Positions 8,880 to 19,900 of a stretch of DNA of 28,837 nt are shown one piece after another. The stretch comes from Chrysochromulina tobinii. Taxonomy: Eukaryota; Haptophyta; Prymnesiales; Chrysochromulinaceae. The stretch is from positions 1-28,837 of the forward strand of contig JWZX01003299.1 in NCBI GenBank assembly GCA_001275005.1, given 5' to 3'. The stretch's first letter is position 1. Each line of letters begins with the position of its first letter. The notes under the pieces were generated by a model. That model searched no databases. It was not told the origin of the DNA and saw only the letters and a list, made by a program, of their open reading frames with translations. A program made the position numbers and the translations under genes.

Positions 8880-10940
8880 ATGATCTATTCTATCAACCCC
8901 ATCTTACAGACCAACATTGGTAGCCCCCGGACGAGGATCGTCGGGGAGCCCATTGTGCCCGACGCTCCCCAAAACCCTGCTGACGAATGCAGCCTCACGC
9001 CCCTGACCAGGCCGCACGCCCCGACCAACCTGACCAAACGATCGACGAAGCAGTCGACGACCACGGAGGAGACCGTTCTGATGAACCGCCTCACGCCAAG
9101 AGCGTCGATTATCTCGCCGAGCACGACAAGATCTGCCATCGCTGCGGATCCCGCAGGCCCGCAGCCGACACGGCAGCCGACCGAGATCGCCACGCCGACC
9201 GGACGACCGACGGGGCAGCAGACGCGTCCGGAGGAGAGCTTCCAGGAACTTCCGTCAGAACCAAGATCGTCAAAGAGGTCGCCGAACGCAAGGACTTCTG
9301 CCGATGATGCAGCCTCCGCAGGCACGCAGACGGCAGGGCATTCGAGCGAGCTCGTCACGCCGCCGCACGCGTCGCACGCGAACGAGACCATCACGCGCAG
9401 CACCACGTCGCCGATCGGGATCAGCGATTCCGCGAGCTCGCGCGCGTTCTGGGCGAGCCGTGCCGTCGCAAGAGCACCCGCTGCAGTTTCCGCAGCAACG
9501 CAGGTAGCAACCGCGCCGCGCGTCGACGAGAAGCCGTACGCGACGCGCACGACCGAGCAGACCGAGCGCAGCACCGCCTCGCCGATCACCGTCATCCACG
9601 ACAACACGCCGCGCGCGGACATCTTCACGGGGAAGCCCAAACGCGTCGACAAGGACGGCGCCTGCCTCTTCTCGTCGCTCGGTGGGCAGCACGCCAAGAA
9701 ATTAGTGCGCGAAGCCCTCGGAGACTGGCTCAAGAAGAACCCCCATTTCCCCATCTACACCACCACCCTTGCCCAGTATGTAATGGGCGAGACAGGCGAA
9801 ACGTGGTCTGTGTACTGCGCCCGCATGCAGAGCGATCGCACATGGGGTGGCCTGCCCGAGCTCGTCGCGGCCTCGCAAGTCTGGCGCCGCGTCGTCCGCG
9901 TCTTTGAGAACATCGGCGACGGCCTTTATGTCCTTCGCGCTGTGCTCGGAGAGGAGGGATTCTACACGGTCGCCATCGACCTGGTGCTCGAGAAGAACCA
10001 CTACGACGCGCTCACCGAGGTGCACCAGGCGAAAATGATCCAGCCGGAGAAGGTCGCCGAGGCGTGCCCGCCGAAGACGACCCCGATCGAGGCCCTCACC
10101 CTGGAGCTCAAGGCACTGGGCAGACTCAAGGAACTCGAGTCGTGCCTGAGGCCCAAGATGCCCGAGCAGCTCGTCGAGCCCAGCACGCCCGAGAAGATTG
10201 TCGAGCCCACCGAGCCCGAGATCGAGCACAAGGCGCCCACGCAGCTCGTCGAGCCCGTTGAGCCCAAGCCCGAGAGCAAGGCGCCCGAGCAGCCCGCCAA
10301 GCCCAAGGCCGAGCGCAAGGCCCGCAAGGAGCTCGTCGAACGACAAGTACTCGACGACCTCGCCGAGCGCAAGGAGCTCAAGGAGCTCGAGGAGCATAAG
10401 GCGCGAGAGCGGCATGCGATGCGCAAATTCATCGAACTCCTCGAACTTGTCTCCGCGGAAGTCAAGATCCTCGAGGAGCGCAAGGGCGAAGGCAAGGTAC
10501 CTGATCATCTCACTGTGCCCAAGGCGGAGCCCGAAGCCAAGGACCTCGGCGCGCGCAAGCAGCCCAAGCACTACGAGAGCCGCAAGGTACGGGCAGCTCG
10601 CGAAATGCGGGAAGGATTACTGGCATACCGCGCGCATCGAGCTCTTGAGGAGCGGGCCGCGTACAAGGCGCGCGAGGAGCTCGCGAGAGCAAACGAGGTG
10701 ATCAAGGTGCAACGCGACCGCCAAGCACGCGCAACGTCCAAGGAACGCGAAGCTCAAAAGGCACGTGAGGCAACTGCATGCCGGAGAGGCCAAGGAGCGC
10801 TCGACGCGCCCGCCGAAATTGAGCCACGAGGCAGTCATCAGCCTCAAGACCGCACCCCAAGCAGCCGCTTCCTTACCGTACTTTCCGGAGTGGTTCCACC
10901 TCGGGCAGGACGCGACGGCCGCTCACCATTGGCGCGATGA
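8880..10940 (+). CDS. Retroelement ORF A: OTU-family cysteine protease in a disordered, charged Gag-like protein
   Basis: The product is 686 residues. The ATG at 8880 lies inside the 5' LTR, and the first 12 codons ([12 protein letters not shown]) are nearly duplicated in the 3' LTR. Residues 15 to about 245 are Thr/Ser/Pro-rich and probably disordered. About 250-378 form an OTU deubiquitinase domain: [11 protein letters not shown] carries Asp259 and the nucleophile Cys262, followed by [11 protein letters not shown], the FYTVAIDL strand and NHYDAL with catalytic His374. OTU enzymes cut after the ubiquitin C-terminal Gly-Gly. About 395-480 is a Glu/Pro/Lys repeat (variants of QLVEPxxPE), and about 480-640 is a highly charged helical or coiled-coil region. 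The last 57 or so codons overlap ORF B, which is one frame ahead. The final Arg/Pro-rich residues may be an out-of-frame tail if +1 frameshifting occurs. OTU call is strong by motif. Confidence 0.85.
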   Translation: MIYSINPILQTNIGSPRTRIVGEPIVPDAPQNPADECSLTPLTRPHAPTNLTKRSTKQSTTTEETVLMNRLTPRASIISPSTTRSAIAADPAGPQPTRQPTEIATPTGRPTGQQTRPEESFQELPSEPRSSKRSPNARTSADDAASAGTQTAGHSSELVTPPHASHANETITRSTTSPIGISDSASSRAFWASRAVARAPAAVSAATQVATAPRVDEKPYATRTTEQTERSTASPITVIHDNTPRADIFTGKPKRVDKDGACLFSSLGGQHAKKLVREALGDWLKKNPHFPIYTTTLAQYVMGETGETWSVYCARMQSDRTWGGLPELVAASQVWRRVVRVFENIGDGLYVLRAVLGEEGFYTVAIDLVLEKNHYDALTEVHQAKMIQPEKVAEACPPKTTPIEALTLELKALGRLKELESCLRPKMPEQLVEPSTPEKIVEPTEPEIEHKAPTQLVEPVEPKPESKAPEQPAKPKAERKARKELVERQVLDDLAERKELKELEEHKARERHAMRKFIELLELVSAEVKILEERKGEGKVPDHLTVPKAEPEAKDLGARKQPKHYESRKVRAAREMREGLLAYRAHRALEERAAYKAREELARANEVIKVQRDRQARATSKEREAQKAREATACRRGQGALDAPAEIEPRGSHQPQDRTPSSRFLTVLSGVVPPRAGRDGRSPLAR
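8917..8930 (+). promoter_or_regulatory. Putative tRNA primer-binding site
   Basis: TGGTAGCCCCCGG starts two bases after the CA end of the 5' LTR. Primer-binding sites start with TGG, which pairs with the CCA end of a tRNA, and the next bases would pair with a GC-rich acceptor stem. I cannot name the tRNA. The site lies within the coding frame of ORF A (codons 13-17), which is possible because the start codon is in the LTR. Confidence 0.6.
9630..10013 (+). other. OTU deubiquitinase domain (within ORF A)
   Basis: Catalytic motifs are Asp259-Gly-x-Cys262 at 9654-9665 and His374 at 9999-10001, about 111 residues apart, as in compact OTU domains. A Trp-Gly-Gly-Leu-Pro-Glu-Leu motif lies between them, matching the family's W-G-x-x-x-E-L signature. 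No catalytic residue looks lost. Confidence 0.85.
10702..10937 (+). promoter_or_regulatory. ORF A / ORF B overlap, possible +1 frameshift window
   Basis: ORF B's frame opens after a TGA at 10699-10701 and ORF A ends at the TGA at 10938-10940, so both frames are open for 236 bases. Charged, helix-like sequence seems to pass from ORF A ([11 protein letters not shown]) to ORF B (HAGEAKERS) near 10770-10790, which suggests a +1 shift of the ribosome there. I see no certain slippery heptamer. The alternative is reinitiation at the first ORF B ATG, 10966, 25 bases after the ORF A stop. Confidence 0.4.
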
Positions 10941-13900
10941 AGAGATCACGCGTGGACGCCTCGCTATGTCTCGCGTGTTCGAGCTGGCGGTGCCGGCGAA
11001 CCTACATGGCGTCTCGGACCGTGTTCGCCACCAGCGTTGCGGCCGCATCGCCACAGCCCGCATTTCTGCCCTTGCCGCCAGCCGGCCCACCTGCCCGGGG
11101 TCATACGCCCGAGGACCCGAGCCCACCGCCCTCGGAGTGGCGACGACCAGAGCCAAGGAGAAGGAGCAGAGAGCCTGCAAGGCGAGAAAGGACTATTTCC
11201 CACCGAACGACCTGAGTCGCCATCACATCAGCTTCAGCCGGCGCAGCGAGGGTGTCGCCCCCCGAGGATGCAGGCACACGCTGGTCGTTATTCCGAGGGG
11301 AACGAGACGGCGAGAATCGTACGAGCAGACGTACGAGGTCCGGTGGCGAACGTGCGGTGCCAGTGGAGGACCTTGGGGAGAATCCTCGGACGACCCCCTA
11401 TCCGCTCGGCGGGCAAGGTACCAATCCCAACGCCCCCGCGAGCCGACGTCTCCACCTTGTGAGGCACCTTTCCGGTCACGCCGCCACACGCGTCGTGAGA
11501 GCCGACGGGCTGCGGGAGAACGGCCCAGGCACCAACGGCGCTCGTGCTGCTGGCCGAGACCATCCGCGAAAGTAGCCACCCGAACTCTGCCTTCGACCCC
11601 AGCTGGCCTACAAATTTTCGTACGGACCCTCATGGGTGGGACGATCACCATCGAGGTCGAGCCGACTGACTCGATTTGGGACGTCAAGACTAAGGTCCAG
11701 GACAAGGATGGGGTGCCATCCAGTCAACAGCGCATGATTTTCGCTGGTAAGCAGCTCGAGGATGGGTGCCTCGCTGCCGATTGCCACCTCACCAAGGGCG
11801 ACACGGTCCACATGCTGGGCAGCCTCCGTGGTGGCACAGCGCCTGATGCAAGCGCTACAGTCGGCGACGGAGTACAGGAGCTCGAAGAGGACCCTCTGTT
11901 CGAGGGAGATGCCCTGCTCATTGATGGGACCACGGTATTCCCGTGGGAAGAAGACCCTTTCTTCCTTTCCGACGCTTCTGTGCTGCAGCTCGAGGGAGAG
12001 TACCATCCGAATGGGGAGACCATCCCAGCCGCGATTGGTGAACTAACGCTTGTCCCTCCTCAACAGTACCCCCAAGCCATAGCGGTGTCTGTTCCACAAG
12101 GATTCCGCGCCGACTGGCGGGAACAGCTATTCGCATGGGACTGGACCAAAGCACTGCTGGACGAGGCGATCGCGATGAAGCTCGCTGGGATTGAAGCGAG
12201 GCACGCCCCTCTCGGCCCGGCCGCGTATGGTGATTCTAACACTATTGGACCCTACTACCCAAGGTCCAAACCGCCCGCCCAAGATACCCCGATGTATGTT
12301 CCACACGTGCGCATCCCAGAGCTCCCGATGCACGCTCGTGATCCCGATTGGGCCCCCAGGGTGGATCTTAGACGGCAGCTCCTCGAGGCGTACCGCCGAG
12401 GGTACCACCCAGGCCCGGCCAACGTCAGTAATCGCCCGCATCTCAGCCTGCCGAATATGTCGCCCGGGTCGCAGCGCGGACAGCATTACCGTGTCGGCGT
12501 GACCGACAGCGACGGCGAGACTGTCTCGATCAACCTGGCTGGCGGCTACGTAGCGAAGATTGCGAGCTATGTGCGCATCCAGATCAGCCAGATCGAGCCC
12601 TACCTGACCAACCGCCAGGAGCATCCGCCTTCTACGCACAACCTCCCCAACCTACAGCTCGCAATTCGAGGGACACTCACCGAGGCATACGAGTCTATCT
12701 GTGAGGGAATCAGCGCGTACGGTCCGCACGCGACTACCATACCAGTCAAGGAGGAGGTTATCATCCTCGTACTTGCACGCCAACTCGAAGACGACTTCCG
12801 TTGGGCATTCAACTACGCACTCGAACGCCCATATTACAATCTGCCGGTCGCCAGCGTTCGTCTCACAGCTCGGGGTTTGTGCGCCACATCATTCGCTCTC
12901 GGCGTGGCCTTCTCCTTCACTACCTTGACGGCCATCAATACCCACCAACTTGCGAACGCCACTATCCCCACCGAACTGGACCACTGCTTCGCTGCTTGCC
13001 TCCTTATTGAATCACCGACTACGATGCTGCCTCCAACGTCGGAGAGCCTGCAGCTTTTCGTACGGACCCTCACAGGAAGGACGATCACCATCGAGGTAGA
13101 GCCATCCGATACGGTCGAGATCATCAAGACCAAGATCCAGATTAAGGAGGGCACCCCGATTGGCCAGCAGCGCCTGATCCGCGCAGGGGTGCAGCTCGAG
13201 GATGCACGACTTGCCGCTGATTATCACATTGCCAAGGGTGATACACTCCACGTCCTGGGCAGACTTAGTGGAGGCACTCGCCCCAGTGCGCGTCTTGTAC
13301 ACGCCAGTCAGGTCTCAGACCACGACGTGCCACCTGATTTCGGACTCAACGCCGTTTGCGAAAGCCTAGGGCTGGCCATCACCGGCACCCACAGCGTGGC
13401 CACCCGGGAGGCGCGAACAGCCCCAAACCCGAGCGACGACAGATTCGTTGAGCATATGTACTCCCTTCGATGCAGTACGCTTGGGCCACGAAGCGGTGCG
13501 GAATGGGATCTTCTTAACGGGACCCGATGCATTATCCCGCTTCTTCCACTCTACGACTGCCAGGGAATCAAAGAGCAATCGAGTCACGAGCGCCGAGTGG
13601 CGGAGTTGACCGCCATACTCCACTCGAATGGAATGCCAGCGCTTCCATCAGCCAATCGTGTAAGCGGAGGGAAATGGAATCAGGAGCCCGAGCCTCGCAA
13701 CCCTGCCCACAGCGTCGAGGTGGCCATCCGTTTCGGATTGTCCACTAAGACCGACTGGAACTGGCGGGAACACACTCACAGCTTTCCCCGAGTTGAGACG
13801 CTTCGTCCTAACGACGACATCTTCAAGCTCACTGAGGCATTAGGCTATGCGACGGGCGACGCATACGAACATCCCCTCGCTACCTGGACGGACGCTCCGG

Positions 13901-16900
13901 GCTCCCATGATGTACAACTCTGTGAAGCCTGTCGAGCGTTGACCCGATCGCTGGTTACCTCTACCGCGCTTGAGAAGGCCCTCCTCATACCCACCCTGTG
14001 CATGGACTTCACCCATGCCCACGTGCCACACGAGCGGTTCCTACGTGGGCAGTACACCTTCTCTCACGCCTTCCGCCGCGTGTTACTTATCACGACTAAT
14101 TCCCCGACTACCTGGCTCGACAGGCTCGAAGGCCTTGCCGACGCTTTCAACATCAGCTTTTCTTTCGACCCACCACTCCCCTCACCGAGCGCCTCGACCC
14201 TAACTACTGTTAGCTTTGGATGTAAGTGTGCCCTGTACGCCATCGATAGCGACGCTGTTCGCCCAACGACCCTTCGGGCAATCCAGGACTACCAGGGCGC
14301 AGCCGACAGCTGGACGATGCTACCTACCGGGGGCTGGCGCATTCAAGGTTTTGGACCCACGTACCGGGCTCGCCTTGAACACGCGTCCTTTCGGCTATTC
14401 TGCATGGTCCTCAATGCCCTGTCCCACTCCGAGTCCCCCCTTGGAAAGCTTATGCGACGATCCGAGTACTGGCAAGAGGAAGCCAAAGGATGGTGGAGTT
14501 TTGAACCCTACGTCCCTGCTTTCGGCATGCGCAACCCCTTCACGCCCATGGGCATTAGGTACACGTCCGACGAAGCGCAGATCGACTTTTGGTTGGCCGA
14601 TGCCATCAGTCAGACCCTCGTAATTTCCTCCGTCCAGGGCCCAACCGTCGATCCTTGGGGCGGAATGCGATCTGGTCGGCACATCTTTGTGTTCCAAGCC
14701 CATCGATCGATGCTCGTCATCCAGGACCAGCGAGCTGTAAGGGATTCCCGACTTTTGCGATTCGTACTCACGTCGCCAGCCGTGGCCAAGATCGTGTGTG
14801 GTCCCGAACACGCATCTCGACTCCAAATCATTCTATCGCTTCCTGCCGGTGGCGATTGGATGTCGGAATTCTATGACATCTCCGATTTCGTTCCGTACAT
14901 CGCTTCCCCGAGCTCGCGCCAGGGTTCCCTTCGCGCCCTCCACGATTTGATCGGCTACCGAGAGGTGCTCGGAGGGAAATTCACGGGAGGTTCATGGTGG
15001 AGGCCGATGATAGATGAGCGCAACCGCGATCCCCAATACGAGGCCAGTGTCATTAGCGACACCCTCTGGTGTCTGGGCATCCGCGAGCCAGCCCATTACC
15101 TCAGGTGTTTTGATCGCGATGTGAGTACACCTACCGCTGCGACGTACCCTGTGATCGAGCTCCACACCTACCAGCTAGTCTACCGAGGTGGCGACGGGTC
15201 CCCTCACCATAGCGCATGCTCGTGCTGCAAAAAGACGCCCACCAGCTATCACTGCACAGCCTCGGGCTCCATCACCAACCTGGCTGTCCCGAAGCCCCCG
15301 CCTTGGCCGACCTGCTTTTGTGCTGGGCACTACACTCGTTGCCGTTGCTACGTCCGTGCGGTAGCATGGGCAGGACTCTCACCGAATGCAGCACCGTGGG
15401 TGCCGGAGGAACAGGCGACGCAAGCTTATCTCAACCTCGTCGACGCAATTAACTCGAGGCGAGAGGCACCTTTACCTTTTGCGGCGGCAACATCCTCCAA
15501 GCAAGCGGTTCGAGATTTACAACTGTTCAGCAGCCTACCCAAAGACGTCCTGACCATCATCCTCCGTCACGTTGCTGCCGCCTCAATACTCGGCACTACC
15601 CATTTCGTTCAGTCATCCAAGGCTGTCCGGAAGGCCGCCAGATCAGTCTGCTATGAACTCTACCTTGCTAGATGCGTGTGCGACTTCTTTATGATCCCAA
15701 AGCCACAGCAGCACTCTACGCCGGATAGGCAAGGGGAAAGGTCCCTTGTTCGGCACGTCATTTTCACTCTGCTTCCCGACATCGAGCTCCCAATTCTGCA
15801 CCCGACAACGCTACTAGCGCCCCCCGATGGACGGTACGACTGGGCAAGCAAGAATTCCCTCGCTGTCGATCTCTCCAAGACCACAGCCCGCACCGTCACC
15901 CCTGGAGGCCTCCCTTACGTAACTACCGTAATTGACTATGCGTGGATCCGCATACACGCAGCCGACTGGCTCCCGCACATTAACATCTCCCATCGCCGCG
16001 AAGCAAACTTACCGGGCGAGCTAATCGGTACCATCCTCGTCGCGGCCCGCCTCCTGCCTTATGCCGGTCACCGCGCCGTCAGCGCCCTTGTCTGCCGCAT
16101 CAATGAACCGCGCACTACGCACGGATCCGCGAACCTTGTCCACGTCGGACAAGACATAACTCACGCCCGCCACTTGCGCATGCTAGCGCCGACTGGAGCA
16201 AACCGGAGATGCCGCGACGGATGGACATCGATTTTCCTTCATCGAGTCGGAAGCCTAAGACTCGTACCTGCCCGCGAGTACGCAGGTTTTGACACTTTCC
16301 ACGCCCTTACAGTGGCCATCCGCCATGACTTCGATGGCCTTATGCCTAACCCAGCCACCGTACTACAGCAAACGGAGTCGACCACAGCGGCGCGCTCCAA
16401 GGTCACCATGATGGTGACCTCCCTGTCAACCCCAGGCCGATCAACACCCCTCCACCCTAGTGTGCGCTTGCTGGACAGTAGCCATTACACCACCGGCATG
16501 CATATCTCCGCCGCCGTATCTTACTCTAAGCTCCTCGTGCGAGTCTGGCCCCGATTCTTGCTTGCCCAAGTCGTGGAGACCGCCAACAACGAGCAGATCC
16601 TGCCTGATATCGATGAATACCTCGCCTTTGAGTGTGATACTAAAGTCTCCGACCTCTACTTCCGAGTCCATCACCTCTACTTTGCCTACCTTGGATCACC
16701 GCTTCTCCCGAAACCAATGGAGCTCTACCTTACCCACCACGCTCCCGATGGCACTGCAGATGACATCTTCAACACCGACACTCGGATCCAAGACCTCCCA
16801 TACTACACGCACGGTATGAACTGCTCTGTCACGATTGGAGAGCCTGGATTTACTGGCTCACAGCAAGAAACACCATCTGACGACGATGACGAGGAGGAAC

Positions 16901-19900
16901 AGGCCCCTACGCCCTACGTCAGTAGTGCAAGCCAAGGAGAAGGCCAAGGAGAAGGAATGCCCACCCTCCCCACCCTACAAGCCTCGCAGTACGAACAGAG
17001 AACACCACCTACGCAATTCAACACGAAGTCGGTCACCAACTATCTTACCCACCCTGATGACACCGTACGTGGCGATTCTAATTCTACTGAATCTTACTAC
17101 TCTCGACCCAAACCTCGACATGGCACCGCTCTATCCCATCTAGAGTATCCACACCCCGGGTCACACGCCACCATTTCACTCCGCATACGAGGCGGCAGCC
17201 CGAAACACAAAGGCACTGGCACCCGAGCATCGACACTCGGAACATTCCTCTCCCCCGGTACACCTGAGGCGACTGTGGAACCACACGACGCTTCCATCGA
17301 GCCTACACCAGGTTCCGTCACTGTGGATCCCACGACACTGCCTCCCCTTACCGAGATCGGAGCGTCGTCCTCAACAGTAGCGCCCCCCGTTGCGGCTTCC
17401 GAAGCGCCGCCCTCACCACTACTCAGAGCATCGCCCTCAATACCCCCTGCCTTCGATCCGTTCCTTGGGGCATCATCACCAATAGCGCCACCCGATCCTG
17501 GACTTGAAGCAGCACCGATGGCCGCGCCAGACTCTGTTTCGGCAACACTCCTCGACGAACTTCGAGAATCATCAGTGGCACACCATTTAACGCTATCAAC
17601 CCTCACGTTCGACCTCAGCGCCCATATCGATCACTCTCGTGAAGTAACCTTCACCCTGCGGGATTCCCTTGACCGAATCGCCCTTGACCTTAAGGCAAGC
17701 GACACAGACCGCCGTGCCCAACGCGAAGAAGCCGATCGCACCGCTCGTGCAAATAGCGATGCGATTGCAAGCCTCGCTCTAGACCTCAGGTCCAGTAACA
17801 GGGCCAACGACTCATTCCGAGACGAAATGAGACTCTTCATCGAGGCGATAAAACCACGCTCCCTAGACGGACTCTCCCAGCCCGCTCTACTCTCAGCCGA
17901 GACTGACCCAACCGCTGGCGGAACTGAACACGGCGCGTCCCGACTCACCCACGCGATAAAACCACGCTTTGCAGACGCCGAAACTGACCCAACCGCTGGC
18001 GGAACTGAACCCGGCGCATCCCGATTCACCCCCGCACCTTTTGGTCGCGGACGTCCACTTCGAGACACCACTCGTCAACCCTCAAGACTTACTCTTCCTT
18101 GCCACCCGGCCTCGGCAAGCTCGTCTAGTGGCTCCCCCGAACCACCAAGTTACCGTACTGCTGGCAAGTCAAACATGACCCCCACCAGAACAACGCCCCA
18201 GGGCAAACGCCTCACTACATATGGCCGCAAGCTCGACGTTGCGAGTACGCCCGACTCGAAGAAATACGCAATCGTCGCTGTGGTAAACATCAACGGAATC
18301 ACCAATGTATGCGCAACAGAGCAGTTCCGTACGTGGACACTCACACGACCGCAATCCACAAACATCACCATCGAAACCGCTATTTGGAGCCTCCTGCATG
18401 TCGGAGTGATTGATGCACGGAATATATTCGCCGAATTTGACCCGGTCTTTTGCGATTTCCAATTCCGGATCGGATACGGCGACACAACCGACGATACCCT
18501 TGATGGCATCTTACGCCTCACGTTCCCGGACTCACGAGACACCGACCCCCAAACGTCAGTCAACGCTATTGCCCAGACACTACGCGAGATGGATTTTTAC
18601 GACGTCATTACCACATACGTCCAATCCAACGCAGCTGTCAAGGCGACACATATCGCCAACCTCGCGCCTATTGAAATGCCCATCAGGGCCATTGAACGTA
18701 ATGAACTACGTAGGACGCTCGCGGCGGCCCTTATGTGCCACCCCTATTCGGAAGACGTCCAAGCCCCCCACAACCACCGATTGGGCGACACCAGCTCGGA
18801 CCAGGAGCGATCACCTCCGGAACACCGCCGTACCCTATGGAATAGACTCCCCCAGATGGATGTCGCCGCTGCACTTCCACACTGGACTGCAGACCTGAGT
18901 ATACAAGCCTTTCAACAGCTCCTCATCACGACGATCCACACGGACACCGCATCCCTCGTCGCTGACCTACTCCGTGAGCAAGATCCCCTCCAAACGATCT
19001 TAGCAGCCATCCTGCGACGGCACCACGACTCCGCTGAATTCACAATGCTCGTGACCGCCGACATCGCCGAGCACCTCAAGGAGGAGCTCGTGTTCTTTAA
19101 AACCCATCACGCAAACGTCGTCAGTGATGCCCAAATCAACTACACTGACGCTCAACACCACCGCTCATTTCTGAGCGTTCTTTGCGTATGTCTCGCCGCC
19201 ATCCGTAGCGCCTTCCTTGGTACCTCCAGAGACGGCGCCCTCCACTCAGAGGCCCGCCAACTTCTCACACAGATTGCCATCATGCCCTCTAACTCCGATG
19301 TCGAATATCTTCTCGAAGCCAACGCTTATTGGCTACGTTATTCGAAACTGTGGGGCCCAGTCCTACTCCTCAGCTTATGTGACGGCGGCCAAATCCAAAC
19401 CCTTCTGCCATCCGTCACTAGTCGCCTCTCGCCACCCATGCAAGAGCGTATACTCCTTTTCTTTGGCGAAATCGCACACCGCCTTCGAGTCACAAATGAC
19501 GCCGGAAATCTCCCGGCCGCATTCGCGTCGCAGCTCTCCAGCATCTTGACGAAACCTCTAGTCCTCCACTCAACTATCCCCGCACTGCACACCTACGCCG
19601 AATTTTCAGGGCAATCCGCCGTACTAAAGGCAATGCACAATACCGACATGTCCCTGGGCAGCCACACCCACCGCATCGCGCACCCTGCGGACCTCGCATT
19701 TGTTGGCAAAACAGGCGCACTCGCTGATTATTGGCCCGCCATGATGCGACTACTCCTCGGTCATCACAATCGTGTTCTCGTTGCGCCAGCGGCTCAAATC
19801 GCCCTCGTCGCTTGGGATGACATCCAATCCAAGGAACCTGACGACGTGCTCCTTGTCGCCGATGGCCCGAGATTCCGCCCGGGACCGAAAACCATCATCC

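Larger units (their letters stand above)
8551..8915 (+). repeat. 5' long terminal repeat
   Basis: This copy is 365 bp, starting TGATACGTCTC and ending AGACCAACA. It matches 28237-28590 in the same order but with many substitutions and small indels, roughly two thirds identical by eye. The best conserved parts are the first 15 bases, two stem-loop regions, the TCAGGCC-TTGCCTGA element and the last 37 bases, which include an ATG and the first codons of ORF A. An AT-rich ATAGATAAATA at about 8786-8796 could be a promoter element. A GA-rich leader (8856-8866) precedes the ATG. Confidence 0.85.

Noticed and set aside
8917-8939. Assigning the primer tRNA
   Set aside because: The complement of the site does not place a standard T-loop at the right distance, so I cannot name a tRNA beyond the CCA end match.
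8885-9754. 289-codon minus-strand open frame opposite ORF A
   Set aside because: It mirrors a Thr/Ser-rich coding region and shows no domain, while the plus strand has the OTU motifs.
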